Shown here piece by piece: positions 37,663 to 46,602 of a stretch of 64,000 nt of DNA. The notes beneath the pieces are model-generated. The model saw only the letters and a program-made list of their open reading frames with translations, was not told the origin of the DNA and searched no databases. Source of the stretch: DASUXA01 sp036378155 (GTDB lineage: Bacteria > Actinomycetota > Actinomycetes > Mycobacteriales > Micromonosporaceae); the NCBI GenBank assembly GCA_036378155.1, contig DASUXA010000030.1:1-64000 (forward strand), in the 5' to 3' direction. The first letter of the stretch is position 1, and each line of letters begins with the position of its first letter. The position numbers and the translations under genes were made by a program.

Positions 37663-38331
37663 GTGAGTCGACTCGTCAACCGAGTCGCTGTCCGCGCGCT
37701 GTCCGTCAGCCTGCTCGCCGCCGGTCTCGGTGGCGGGTTCTACCTGGGCGTGGCCCGCGACCACCAGCAGCGGGTCGTCAGCGACGCGGCGAACGCGCGG
37801 GTGGAAGCCTCCGAGATGGCCGAGCTCAAGCAGGAGATCCGGGACTACAACCGGGCGACCCGCGAGCAGCGCCTCGCCGAGCAGGCGGCGCGCGCCAAGG
37901 CGGAGGCCGCCGCCAAGGCGGCAGCGGCGAAGGCGGCAGCCGCAGAGGCAGCGGCCCGACGGCAGCAGGCCGCCAGCCGGTCGTCGACCCGCACCACGTA
38001 CGGCCCCATCCCGTCCTCGTGCAGCGCGTACAGCGGCAACCAGGCGATCGGCTGCTCGCTGATGCTCCAGTGGGGGTACGGTCTCGACCAGATGCCGTGC
38101 CTGGTGAACATGTGGAACAAGGAGAGCCACTGGAACGAGCGCGCGGTCAACTCCAGCTCCGGCGCGTACGGCATCCCACAGGCGCTGCCCGGCGACAAGA
38201 TGGCGGTGTACGGCTCCGACTGGCGCACCAACCCGGTGCCGCAGATCAAGTGGGGTCTCGACTACATCAAGAACCGGTACAACTCGCCGTGCGGCGCGTG
38301 GTCCTTCTGGCAGGCGCACGGCTGGTACTGA
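37663..38331 (+). CDS. Secreted lytic transglycosylase-like protein
   Basis: A 222-aa exported protein. An N-terminal hydrophobic signal or anchor (ALSVSLLAAGLGGGFYLGVA) is followed by an Ala/Lys/Glu-rich coiled coil (about residues 45-105) and a C-terminal SLT-like domain with the catalytic glutamate in WNKESHWNERAVNSSSGAYG and the end PCGAWSFWQAHGWY. It resembles actinobacterial resuscitation-promoting and aggregation-promoting-factor domains that cut peptidoglycan. AAGGGA precedes the GTG start. The long leader hints at post-transcriptional control. Confidence 0.9.
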   Translation: MSRLVNRVAVRALSVSLLAAGLGGGFYLGVARDHQQRVVSDAANARVEASEMAELKQEIRDYNRATREQRLAEQAARAKAEAAAKAAAAKAAAAEAAARRQQAASRSSTRTTYGPIPSSCSAYSGNQAIGCSLMLQWGYGLDQMPCLVNMWNKESHWNERAVNSSSGAYGIPQALPGDKMAVYGSDWRTNPVPQIKWGLDYIKNRYNSPCGAWSFWQAHGWY

Positions 38332-38438
38332 GCCGCGCCGGGGTCGCCGAACGGTCATCCGAACCCCACCCCGCGAACGTCCACAGCCGTCCGACCCATC
38401 GATTGGCGCAGCACGACGCGACGTGCTAACTACGTCAC

Positions 38439-39110
38439 GTGACTGGTTCGACTGTGGACCGTGCCGACGGCGACCCCGGGCGGTTCGGCAGCGTGGCGTT
38501 CTTCGCCGCGATCGGACGCGCGTTCGTGACCATGTGCGCGGTGGTACCGGCGCTGTTCGCCATCGAACTGGTCGACCAGGCGACCGGTCGTCGGCTCGAC
38601 GCCCTCGGCGGGATCCACCCGCATCAGTTGGACGGTCTGGACGGGATCGTCTTCGCCCCGTTCCTGCATGCCGGCTTCTTCCACCTGTACAGCAACTGCG
38701 TCCCGCTGATCCTCACCGGCACGTTCGTCCTCGCCGGCGGTGCCCGGCGCTTCCTGACGGTCACCGCGTTCGTGGCGCTGGCCAGCGGGCTTGCCGCGTG
38801 GCAGTTCGGCGACCGAGGCACGGTGGTGGTCGGCGCCAGCGGCGTGATCTTCGGGTACCTCGGATTCCTGCTGATGCGCGGGATCGTCGAGCGCAGCGTG
38901 TGGGGGATCGCGGTCGGTCTGCTCATCGGTCTGTTGTACGGCTGGCAGATCCTCGGCGTGCTGCCCACCGACGAGCGGGTGTCCTGGCAGGCGCACCTCG
39001 GCGGATTCCTGGGCGGGCTGGCGGCGGCGGTACTGTTCCGACGCCGTCGACGGCTCGACGTCGCCGACCCGTCGCTCTCCGTGTCGACCGGTCCGGCTGC
39101 CGCGAGCTGA
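38439..39110 (+). CDS. Rhomboid-family intramembrane serine protease
   Basis: A 223-aa protein with six hydrophobic segments. The catalytic dyad is visible: Ser134 in GASGVIFGYLG and His186 in WQAHLGGFLGG; the N-terminal side has the HLYSN motif (82-86), whose Asn helps to form the oxyanion hole. All the residues needed for activity are present. Substrates are membrane proteins that cannot be guessed from context. GTG start. Confidence 0.94.
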   Translation: MTGSTVDRADGDPGRFGSVAFFAAIGRAFVTMCAVVPALFAIELVDQATGRRLDALGGIHPHQLDGLDGIVFAPFLHAGFFHLYSNCVPLILTGTFVLAGGARRFLTVTAFVALASGLAAWQFGDRGTVVVGASGVIFGYLGFLLMRGIVERSVWGIAVGLLIGLLYGWQILGVLPTDERVSWQAHLGGFLGGLAAAVLFRRRRRLDVADPSLSVSTGPAAAS

Positions 39111-39148
39111 CCGCCCCTCGGTGACCACTTCCTGCGAACCGCTTGCCG

Positions 39149-39179
39149 TGATCATTACCCGCCCGTAGCGTAACGATCA
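39149..39179. promoter_or_regulatory. Inverted repeat upstream of the ferredoxin reductase-like gene
   Basis: TGATCATTA and TAACGATCA form an inverted repeat (eight of nine pairs) with 13 bp between, ending about 30 bp before the GTG start at 39210, a typical operator position. The regulator is unknown. Confidence 0.4.
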
Positions 39180-39209
39180 GTAGGCCTGAATGAACGGCGG
39201 TGAGCGCAG

Positions 39210-40178
39210 GTGCGCGAAGTCGATATGGCGATCGTCGGGGCGGGCCCGACCGGTCTGTTCGCGGCGTACTACGCGGGTTTTCGCGGCCTGTCGGTGGTAC
39301 TGGTCGATCCGCTGCCCGAGCCGGGCGGGCAGATCAGCGCGATGTACCCGGAAAAGATGATCTACGATGTCGCCGGCTTTCCCGCGATCCGAGGTCGCGA
39401 CCTGGTCGCGAACCTGGTCGAGCAGGCCGCCCAGTTCGACCCGAGCTACCTGCTCGGGGTACGCGCCGACAAGCTCTCCTATGTGGAGGACAAGCCGGTG
39501 CTCGCCCTGTCCGACGGCACGTCGCTGCACTGCGGGGCGGTACTGGTGACCGGCGGGCTCGGCAGTTTCACGTCCCGGCCGCTGCCCGCCGCCGACGCGT
39601 TCGCCGGCACCGGCATCGTCTCGTTCGTACCCCGACTCGACGCCCTCGCCGGTCACCACGTAGTGATCGTCGGCGGCGGCGACAGCGCCTTCGACTGGGC
39701 GCACGCGCTGGAACCGCTCGCCAAGTCGGTCACCCTGGTACACCGCCGGGACAAGTTCCGTGCCCACCCCGGTACCGTCGCGCGGGTGCGCGACTCGTCG
39801 GTGGAGATCGTGGTGAACGCCGAGGTCGCCAGGATCCTCGGCGACGACCGGGTGACCGGCGTCGAGGTCGTGGTACGCGGCGAGGACCCTCGGGTGCTGC
39901 CCGCCGACACGGTCGTCGCCGCGCTGGGTTTCACTGCCGACCTCGGTCCGCTCGCCGAGTGGGGGATGGCCCTGGACAAGCGGCACATCGTGGTGGACAG
40001 CACGATGGCGACCAACCTGCCCCGGGTGTACGCCGCCGGCGACATCGCCGAATATCCCGGCAAGGTCCGGCTGATCGCGACCGGATTCGGAGAGGCCGCG
40101 ACCGCGGTGAACAACGCCGCCGTGGTGATCGACCCGTCCGCGCACCTGTTCCCCGGGCACTCCTCGGACAACGGCTGA
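39210..40178 (+). CDS. Thioredoxin reductase-like ferredoxin--NADP reductase
   Basis: A 322-aa FAD/NAD(P)H enzyme. The FAD motif GAGPTGLFAAYYA is at the N-terminus, the NADP motif GGGDSAFDWA in the middle, and YAAGDIAEYPGK towards the end. There is no C-x-x-C disulfide in the NADP domain, which excludes true thioredoxin reductase and fits the YumC-type ferredoxin/flavodoxin-NADP reductases. Its electron acceptor is not encoded next to it. Confidence 0.9.
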   Translation: MREVDMAIVGAGPTGLFAAYYAGFRGLSVVLVDPLPEPGGQISAMYPEKMIYDVAGFPAIRGRDLVANLVEQAAQFDPSYLLGVRADKLSYVEDKPVLALSDGTSLHCGAVLVTGGLGSFTSRPLPAADAFAGTGIVSFVPRLDALAGHHVVIVGGGDSAFDWAHALEPLAKSVTLVHRRDKFRAHPGTVARVRDSSVEIVVNAEVARILGDDRVTGVEVVVRGEDPRVLPADTVVAALGFTADLGPLAEWGMALDKRHIVVDSTMATNLPRVYAAGDIAEYPGKVRLIATGFGEAATAVNNAAVVIDPSAHLFPGHSSDNG

Positions 40179-40293
40179 GCCGGACGAACGCCGCCGTACC
40201 GCGTTCTTTGCCGCCGCGCGGGCGCGGCGTTAGCCTCACGCGCAGGAAGGGCGAGCGAAGTCCCGCCGTCGCGAACAAAGGTGGATCTTTCCC

Positions 40294-40836
40294 ATGACAG
40301 CGGCGCCTGACCGGCTGAAGCTGGTCGAGTCGTTCCTCAACTCGGTCGACATGGACAGCGGGCGGGACTGCCTGCACTCGCTCGCCGGGTTCCGCGACTG
40401 GCTCGCCGACCACGGGCAGACCGAGGCTGCCGGGTCCGCCACAGACGCCGATCTCGACCTGGCGCGGGGCGTACGGGACGGGCTGCGCGACGAGATCCGC
40501 CGACGGCAGGAGGGGGCGCCGGGCGGGGCGACGGACCTGGACCGGCTTGTCGCCCGGCTGCCGTTGCGGGTGCGGTTCGACGATTCGGGCACCCGGCTGG
40601 TACCCGCCGCGACCGGGGTCGCCGGGTTCCTCGGCGGGATCGTCGCCGCGGTGTTCCTCGCCGCGCACGACGGTACGTTCCAGCGGCTGAAAATCTGCCG
40701 GGAGGACAGCTGCCGGTACGTCTTCTACGACCGGTCGAAGAACTGTTCACGCTGCTGGTGCTCGATGGACCCGTGCGGCAACCGGAACAAGACCCGCGCG
40801 TGGCGGCAGCGGCAGCGCTCCCGGCAGTCGGTCTGA
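40294..40836 (+). CDS. CGNR zinc-finger protein
   Basis: A 180-aa protein: an N-terminal ABATE-like stress/ligand domain (about residues 8-125) and a C-terminal zinc finger in which Cys residues occur in KICREDSC, NCSRCWCSMDPCGNR. The family motif CGNR is intact; an extra Cys pair (NCSRCWC) is more than the usual four ligands. Such proteins are probable transcription regulators. The ATG follows AAAGGTGG. Confidence 0.9.
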   Translation: MTAAPDRLKLVESFLNSVDMDSGRDCLHSLAGFRDWLADHGQTEAAGSATDADLDLARGVRDGLRDEIRRRQEGAPGGATDLDRLVARLPLRVRFDDSGTRLVPAATGVAGFLGGIVAAVFLAAHDGTFQRLKICREDSCRYVFYDRSKNCSRCWCSMDPCGNRNKTRAWRQRQRSRQSV

Positions 40837-40853
40837 CCCTCCCCGTCGCGGGT

Positions 40854-40871
40854 GCCCCGTCGACGCGGGGC
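40854..40871. terminator. Small hairpin between convergent genes
   Basis: A 6-bp stem GCCCCG/CGGGGC with a 6-nt loop, midway between the stop codons of the CGNR gene and the transporter gene. Confidence 0.35.
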
Positions 40872-40882
40872 TCGGCGGGTGG

Positions 40883-41854
40883 TCAGCGGCGGGTGGGCAG
40901 CGCCGCGATCCCGACCGCGACCAGGGTCAGCGCGATGCCGCCGAGGGTGGTACCGGAGACGTGTACCGACCCGGTCGGCGCGAACACGTCCAGCAGTACC
41001 GCGCCGACCAGTTGACCGGCGACGGTGGCGAGACCGAGCAGCAGCACGCCGGTGTACCGGACGACCGAGGCGCTGATCGCGATGAACGCGACCCCGATCG
41101 GACCGCCGAGGTACAGCCAGGGCTCGCCGGGCAGGGTCGGGATGCCTCGTACCGCCGTGTCGACCGCGAAGACCAGCAGCAGCGCGGCGGTACCGACGAC
41201 GAAGTTGACCAGCGACGCGGTGACCGTACTGCTGGCGGCTCGGACCCGCCCGTTGACCGCCTGCTGCCAGGCGCTACCGATGCCGGCGAGCAGCGGCAAA
41301 CCGGCGAGCAGCAACGCGCGCGGCGCGCCCAGCCGGTCGTACACGGCGAGCACCACCGCGAGGACCGCCAGCACCGCCCCGACGACGCGCGGGGTGGTGA
41401 GCGGACGTGGGCCGCCCGGTCCGGCGCCCATCCGGTCCACGACCAGGCTGGACCCGGTCTGACCGGCGACCACGGCGACGGTGAACACCGCGACGCCGAG
41501 TACCGCGACGGTGAACCCCTGCGTGGTGACCAGGAACGCCCCGCACACCCCGCCCAGGCACTGCCAGCCGCGCAGCGACCGGTCGCCGAGCGCGGCACGC
41601 AGCCGAACCAGCCCTCGTCGCCCGGACGGTACCGCGGCGGTGAGCACGAGCAGCAGGATCAGTCCGATCACGAAGGACACCACGGCGGCGCCGAGACCGT
41701 CGTGCATGCGCGCGCCGAGTTCCCCGTTGATCCGGGACTGGACCGCCACGGTGACGCCGGCGATCATGGCGAGCGCCGCCCCGGCGAGGCGGCGTCTCTC
41801 CGGTACCGCGGGCGCGACGGGCGGCGCGGTGGCGGGCTGTGTCGAGCTGCTCAA
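40883..41854 (-). CDS. DMT-superfamily (YdcZ/DUF606-like) transporter
   Basis: A 323-aa protein with ten hydrophobic segments in two related halves; NGELGARM in the first and NGRVRAASS in the second are equivalent repeat positions, as in DUF606/YdcZ proteins of the drug/metabolite transporter superfamily. The best start is an unusual TTG at 41854, which overlaps the glpX stop codon (TTGA), so translation is probably coupled to glpX. No ATG or GTG lies near the coding beginning. The cargo is unknown. Confidence 0.85.
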   Translation of the reverse strand: MSSSTQPATAPPVAPAVPERRRLAGAALAMIAGVTVAVQSRINGELGARMHDGLGAAVVSFVIGLILLLVLTAAVPSGRRGLVRLRAALGDRSLRGWQCLGGVCGAFLVTTQGFTVAVLGVAVFTVAVVAGQTGSSLVVDRMGAGPGGPRPLTTPRVVGAVLAVLAVVLAVYDRLGAPRALLLAGLPLLAGIGSAWQQAVNGRVRAASSTVTASLVNFVVGTAALLLVFAVDTAVRGIPTLPGEPWLYLGGPIGVAFIAISASVVRYTGVLLLGLATVAGQLVGAVLLDVFAPTGSVHVSGTTLGGIALTLVAVGIAALPTRR

Positions 41855-42879
41855 TCGGTTGCCAGGGGTTGCCCGTCGAAGTCGACGACGGAGTACAGGC
41901 TCAGCTTCTCCAGCCGGTGGTACGAGTCGATCACCCGGATCGTGCCGCTCTTCGACCGCATCACGATCGACTGGGTGTACGCCCCGCCCGACCGGTACCG
42001 GACGCCCTTGACCAGGTCGCCCGACGTGACGCCGGTGGCGCAGAAGAACATGTTGTCGCCGGTGACCAGGTCGTCGGTGGTCAGTACCCGGTCCAGGTCG
42101 TGTCCGGCGGCGAGCGCCTTCTGCCGCTCGTCGTCGTCCCGCGGCCACAGCTTCGCCTGCATGGCACCGCCCATGCACTTCAGCGCGCACGCGGCGATGA
42201 TGCCCTCCGGCGTCCCGCCGATCCCCATCAGGACGTCGGTTTCCGAGCCCTCACGCGCCGCGCTGATCGCGCCGGCGACGTCGCCGTCGCTGATGAACCG
42301 GATGCGCGCGCCGGTCGCCCGGATCTGCTCGACGAGCTGGTTGTGGCGCGGGCGGTCCAGGACGCACACCGTGACGTCGGAGACGCTTGTCCGCTTCACC
42401 TTCGCGATGCGGCGCAGGTTCTCGGCGGCCCCGGCCTCGATGTCGATCACGTCGGCGCAGTCCGGACCGACCGCGAGCTTTTCCATGTAGAAGACCGCGC
42501 TGGGGTCGAACATCGCGCCGCGTTCGGCGACGGCGAGCACGGACAGGGCGTTCGGCATGCCCTTGCTCATCAGCGTCGTCCCGTCGATCGGGTCGACCGC
42601 GACGTCCACCTCGGGTCCGGTGGTGTCACCGACCTGTTCGCCGTTGAACAGCATGGGCGCGTTGTCCTTTTCGCCCTCGCCGATCACGACCACGCCGCGC
42701 ATCGGAATCGAGTTGATCAGCTTGCGCATCGCGTTGACCGCGGCGCCGTCGCCGCCCTCCTTGTCGCCGCGACCCACCCAGCGTCCGGCGGCCATGGCGG
42801 CGGCTTCGGTGACCCGGACCAGGTCGAGGGCAAGGTTGCGATCAAGATCCTGCGGCTTGCGTACGGTGGTCTCGGCCAT
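41851..42879 (-). CDS. glpX: Class II fructose-1,6-bisphosphatase
   Basis: A 342-aa metal-dependent phosphatase that produces fructose-6-phosphate in gluconeogenesis. The Li-sensitive phosphatase motifs are [12 protein letters not shown] (66-77) and VDPIDGTT (95-102); [10 protein letters not shown] and the C-terminal region match GlpX. GAGGAGG precedes the ATG. In M. tuberculosis GlpX is the main FBPase, and the neighbouring DUF4245 gene is conserved there too. Together with pckG at 31 kb it indicates gluconeogenic capacity. Confidence 0.97.
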   Translation of the reverse strand: MAETTVRKPQDLDRNLALDLVRVTEAAAMAAGRWVGRGDKEGGDGAAVNAMRKLINSIPMRGVVVIGEGEKDNAPMLFNGEQVGDTTGPEVDVAVDPIDGTTLMSKGMPNALSVLAVAERGAMFDPSAVFYMEKLAVGPDCADVIDIEAGAAENLRRIAKVKRTSVSDVTVCVLDRPRHNQLVEQIRATGARIRFISDGDVAGAISAAREGSETDVLMGIGGTPEGIIAACALKCMGGAMQAKLWPRDDDERQKALAAGHDLDRVLTTDDLVTGDNMFFCATGVTSGDLVKGVRYRSGGAYTQSIVMRSKSGTIRVIDSYHRLEKLSLYSVVDFDGQPLATD

Positions 42880-43004
42880 GGCTACGCCTCCTCGCGGCGA
42901 TGCGGGGTCGATGAAAATGATCCTGGCATGTCAACCCGGTGAACGCTCGTTCGGGTACGGGAGCCGGCCGTGGCGCGGGCGCGGGCATCGGGGACGATGG
43001 AGTG

Positions 43005-43562
43005 GTGACCCGCACCGCTGAACCGTCACCCACCGGTACCGCCGCTTCCCGAGCGGCGCGCCTCGGTCGTTCCCCCCGCGACATGGCGATCTCCCTGCTC
43101 GTCCTTCTGGTCCCCATTCTCGTGGCGATCTGGGGGTACCGCCTGATCGCCTCCGGAAACGAGGGGATCGACCCGGCTCCGACGTACCAGACGGCGCGGT
43201 CGACCGCCCATTACCAGGTACTGGTGCCGACCGGGCTGCCGCACGGGTGGCGGGCGACCAGCGCGGCGAACAGCCACGAGTCGGACGGGTCGGTGCTGCG
43301 GGTGGGGTACGTCACGCCGCACGACGGAGCCCTGCAACTTGTCGAGAGCGACCGTCCGGCGGCGGCGCTGCTCGCCACGGAACTCGGTACGGGTGCGGCG
43401 GCGGGCGGCGAGGTACGCGTCGCCGGGCACCTGTGGCGGGCGTACCCGCAGGTGCACCGGGTGGACCGCGCCCTGGTGTGGACCGAAGGCGACCGGACGG
43501 TGATCATCGTCGGTCGCGCTGCCGACGCGGATCTCGTCCGGCTGGCTGAATCGCTGCGCTGA
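43005..43562 (+). CDS. DUF4245 membrane-anchored protein
   Basis: About 185 aa: a basic N-terminal region, a single membrane helix (MAISLLVLLVPILVAIWGYRL) and an extracytoplasmic DUF4245 domain of about 130 residues. The gene is divergent from glpX, the same arrangement as in mycobacteria and streptomycetes, but its function is unknown. GTG 43002 is an equally possible start; the frame is open further upstream without coding character. Confidence 0.87.
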   Translation: MTRTAEPSPTGTAASRAARLGRSPRDMAISLLVLLVPILVAIWGYRLIASGNEGIDPAPTYQTARSTAHYQVLVPTGLPHGWRATSAANSHESDGSVLRVGYVTPHDGALQLVESDRPAAALLATELGTGAAAGGEVRVAGHLWRAYPQVHRVDRALVWTEGDRTVIIVGRAADADLVRLAESLR

Positions 43563-43689
43563 GGGCGGTACCGGTCGATACACCCCGCTGGGAACTCGGT
43601 CCCGTCTGTCGGGTCTGCTCGATATGCTGCCCCGGCCCGGTCGGACCGCGCCTGCCGCGCCGACCCATCCGCGCAGAAGGAGGACCCAC

Positions 43690-44490
43690 GTGACGAGTCG
43701 ACGCTGGGCGGTCTCCGGACTGCTCGCGATCGCGTCGCTGAGCCTGGTGGCGGTGTCCGGGTGTGGACCGACGGGCATGAGCGCCGACGCCACGCCGAGC
43801 CCCAAGAGCCCGAAGGACACGCTGGTCGCCGCGACCACGGCTCTCGCCTCGTCGACCTACAGCTTCACCGTCACCGGAAACCAACTCAAAGGCTCCGGCG
43901 CGATCGACGCGCCGGCTCGAAGCGGGACGTTCAGCCTGTCGGTGCTCGGTGACAACGGGCGTGCGGTGCTGAAGCTGGACTATCTCTCGATCGGTCCGCA
44001 AGCCTGGGTCAGGATGGACTTCGGTGCGTTGAAGGACGTCCCCGGCATCGCGAACCTTCCCGACAAGTGGCTGCACATCGACGTGTCGAAGATCGACACG
44101 AACAGCATCTTCGGGCTGGACGCCACCGGGCAGGATCCGGCGGACGCCGCGCAACTGGTCGCCGCCGTCGCCGATGTGCGGAAGGTCGACGACACGCACT
44201 ACCAGGGCACCATCGACGTCGGCAAGGCGAAGCAGTCGGCCCTGCTCGGTCCGGGCGCGCTGGACACGGTGGCGGCGTCCGCGAAGGCGGTGCCCTTCGA
44301 GGCGGCGCTCGACAGCCAGGGTCGGCTCACCGATCTGAAGATCACGCTGCCCGCTTCGGGCGACCGGAAGCAGAACACGATCGAGGTGACGTACACCAAC
44401 TACGGTGTCCAGCCGACGCTGACTCCGCCGCCCTCGGACGCTCAGATCGAGGCTCCGAGCAGCGTGTACGACATGCTGACGAAGAAGTGA
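43690..44490 (+). CDS. LppX/LprG-like lipoprotein
   Basis: A 266-aa lipoprotein with signal peptide and lipobox AVSGC (Cys25). The mature part has the alternating beta-strand character of the LppX_LprAFG fold, whose members bind lipids in a hydrophobic cavity and help to move them through the envelope (YSFTVTGNQLKGSGAID, AQLVAAVADVRKVDDTHYQGTIDV). GAAGGAGG precedes the GTG start. It could carry triacylglycerides or lipoglycans; this is inferred from the family. Confidence 0.88.
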   Translation: MTSRRWAVSGLLAIASLSLVAVSGCGPTGMSADATPSPKSPKDTLVAATTALASSTYSFTVTGNQLKGSGAIDAPARSGTFSLSVLGDNGRAVLKLDYLSIGPQAWVRMDFGALKDVPGIANLPDKWLHIDVSKIDTNSIFGLDATGQDPADAAQLVAAVADVRKVDDTHYQGTIDVGKAKQSALLGPGALDTVAASAKAVPFEAALDSQGRLTDLKITLPASGDRKQNTIEVTYTNYGVQPTLTPPPSDAQIEAPSSVYDMLTKK

Positions 44491-44493
44491 CCG

Positions 44494-44528
44494 TCGGCGC
44501 GGGCGAGCCGCCGGCTCGCCCGCGCCGA
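44494..44528. terminator. 16-bp hairpin between convergent genes
   Basis: A perfect 16-bp stem with loop GCC begins 3 bp after the lipoprotein gene stop and ends 4 bp from the xseB stop. No T-tract. Confidence 0.65.
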
Positions 44529-44532
44529 GCAC

Positions 44533-44739
44533 TCAGCCGTTGCTCTCGCGCGCGGTACGGGCGGCGTCCAGTCGCGCCCTGGCGCCGTCGAGCCAGCGCT
44601 GGCAGATGTCCGCCAACTGCTCGCCACGCTCCCACAGCGCGAGCGACTCCTCCAGCGTCGCGCCGCCGGCTTCCAGTCGCTCCACGACGCTCGCCAGTTC
44701 GGCGCGCGCCTGCTCGTAGCTCAGCTCCGGGGTACCCAT
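44533..44739 (-). CDS. xseB: Exodeoxyribonuclease VII small subunit
   Basis: A 68-aa helical protein with the XseB pattern LSYEQARAELASVVERLEAG, LEESLALWERGEQLA and CQRWLDGARARLD. It joins several copies to XseA to form a nuclease that degrades single-stranded DNA from both ends. The large-subunit gene lies 600 bp to the right on the same strand, interrupted by a GYD-domain gene on the other strand. Confidence 0.95.
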   Translation of the reverse strand: MGTPELSYEQARAELASVVERLEAGGATLEESLALWERGEQLADICQRWLDGARARLDAARTARESNG

Positions 44740-45033
44740 GACTCCGCCACCCTAGTCGTCGCGCCGACGTCGGGGCAGCACGCCGCTCCGGCGAGGACAG
44801 CCGAGGTGCCGTGGCTGGGGTCGGCGGTCGCCTGGATCGAGCTGCGAATCGACGAGGTTAGGCGAGGTCCGGACAGCCTTAGGTGCCCGCGCCGGTCGCG
44901 GGCCGACCACGCACGAGAACCCTGTCGGACGCGAACAGGGCGTCTCTGCAGTTCGTCTGTTTCAGCCGTTTCGAGGGGTATTGAACCGTAATCTTGGGGC
45001 GAAGGATGAGTCGCGAACCGTCCGGAGGTAGCC

Positions 45034-45327
45034 ATGTCCACCTACGTCTGCCTTCTCAACTGGACCGACCAGGGGGTCAGGGACGCCAAGGCGACGGTCG
45101 ACCGGAGTAAGGCCGCCAGGGACCTCGCCTCGCGGATGGGCGGAGAACTCCGCGACCTGTACTGGACGATGGGACCCTACGACCTCGTCGCCACCGCCAC
45201 CTTTCCGGACAGCGAGACCGCGACCGCGTTTCTGGTGGCGCTCAGTTCGCAGGGCAACATCCGTACCACCGGGATGCCGGCGTTCTCTGAGGATGAGATG
45301 ACCGGGATCCTGGGCAAGGTCGGCTGA
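45034..45327 (+). CDS. GYD-domain protein
   Basis: A 97-aa protein matching the GYD family: YVCLLNWTDQGVRDAK, MGGELRDLYWTMGPYDLV (where MGPYD replaces the family's G-x-Y-D) and a ferredoxin-like fold ending. The function of the family is unknown. CCGGAGG precedes the ATG. It stands on the plus strand between xseB and xseA and converges with xseA with only 12 bp between. The 294 bp upstream hold one small hairpin (CCCTGT/ACAGGG near 44920) and no gene. Confidence 0.88.
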   Translation: MSTYVCLLNWTDQGVRDAKATVDRSKAARDLASRMGGELRDLYWTMGPYDLVATATFPDSETATAFLVALSSQGNIRTTGMPAFSEDEMTGILGKVG

Positions 45328-45339
45328 CCGTCGCGGGTG

Positions 45340-46566
45340 TCACCGCCCGTCGTCGACGGTCGCGGACAGCTCTCCGCGCGCCACCCGGATCCGTACCGCC
45401 TCGCCCGGCTTCACCTGATCGGCGTCGCGCACCACCACGCCGTCGGCGCGCTGCACGATGGCGTACCCGCGCTCCAGCGTCGCCGCCGGGGACAGCGCGC
45501 GCAGCCGAGCCAGCGTGTGGTGCAGTTCGGTGTCCGCCCGCTCCAGCCGGTGCCGAACGCACCGGTCCGCCCGGTCCCGCAACGCCGTCACCTGCTCGGC
45601 GCGCTGCCGCAGCAGCGTCTCCGGCTGGGCCAGCGCCGGGCGGGTACGCACCGCGTCCAGGCGGTGCTGCTCGCGGTCGAGCAGCCCCGTCACCGCGCGA
45701 TCCAGTCGCTGCCGGGCGAGCCTGATCAGACGTACCTCCTCGGCGAGGTCGGGCACCAGGCGCTTGGCGGCGTCGGTCGGCGTCGACGCCCGTACATCGG
45801 CGACGAAGTCCAGCAGCGGCGTGTCCGTTTCGTGCCCGATCGCGCTGACCACCGGGGTACGGCACGCGAACACCGCGCGGCACAGCGCCTCGTCGGAAAA
45901 CGGCAGCAGGTCCTCGGTACTCCCGCCGCCGCGCGCGATGACGATGACGTCGACCTCGGGGTCCGCGTCGAGCGCACGCAGCGCGTCGAGCATCTGCGGT
46001 ACCGCCGTCGGACCCTGCACGGCGACGTTCACCACCCGGAACTCCACCGCCGGCCAGCGTCGCCGCGCGTTGGTCAGTACGTCCCGCTCCGCGGCGCTCG
46101 CCCGCCCGGTGATCACGCCGATCCGGTTCGGCAGGAACGGCGGGCGGCGCTTGCGCTCGGCGGCGAACAGTCCCTCCGCCGCGAGCAGCTTCTTCAGCCG
46201 CTCGATGCGAGCCAGCAGTTCGCCGATGCCGACCTGGCGTACCTCGTCGGCACGCAGCGACAGAGTGCCGCGCGCCGCGTAGAACTCGGGCTTCGCATGC
46301 AGGACCACACGCGCGCCGTCGGTGAGCCCCGGTGCGCCCAGGTCGAGCACGTCGCGACTGGTGGTGACGGTGAGGCTGAGGTCCGCGGACGGGTCACGCA
46401 GGGTGATGAAGACGGTCGAGGTACCGGGACGTCGGGTGATCTGCGCCACCTGCCCGTCGACCCAGACCCAGCCCAGTTTCGCGATCCACGCCGCGATCTT
46501 CTGGCTCACCACGCGTACCGGCCACGGGTTCTCCGCGCTGCTGCGGTCGGGGGTCGGCTCGGTCAC
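45340..46566 (-). CDS. xseA: Exodeoxyribonuclease VII large subunit
   Basis: A 408-aa catalytic subunit: an N-terminal OB fold for single-stranded DNA ([24 protein letters not shown]), the catalytic domain with [17 protein letters not shown], the conserved [17 protein letters not shown] and [27 protein letters not shown], and a long coiled coil near the C-terminus. The GTG at 46566 is chosen since coding character begins there; ispH diverges across 36 bp. Confidence 0.95.
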   Translation of the reverse strand: MTEPTPDRSSAENPWPVRVVSQKIAAWIAKLGWVWVDGQVAQITRRPGTSTVFITLRDPSADLSLTVTTSRDVLDLGAPGLTDGARVVLHAKPEFYAARGTLSLRADEVRQVGIGELLARIERLKKLLAAEGLFAAERKRRPPFLPNRIGVITGRASAAERDVLTNARRRWPAVEFRVVNVAVQGPTAVPQMLDALRALDADPEVDVIVIARGGGSTEDLLPFSDEALCRAVFACRTPVVSAIGHETDTPLLDFVADVRASTPTDAAKRLVPDLAEEVRLIRLARQRLDRAVTGLLDREQHRLDAVRTRPALAQPETLLRQRAEQVTALRDRADRCVRHRLERADTELHHTLARLRALSPAATLERGYAIVQRADGVVVRDADQVKPGEAVRIRVARGELSATVDDGR

Positions 46567-46602
46567 ACCGAGAGCCTGCCACGCGGCTCGTAGGATGGGC
46601 AG

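Noticed and set aside
44850..44885. IdeR/DmdR-like iron box (GAGGTTAGGC) upstream of the GYD gene
   Set aside because: Only the left half resembles the consensus; the right half does not, and neither neighbouring gene is iron-related.
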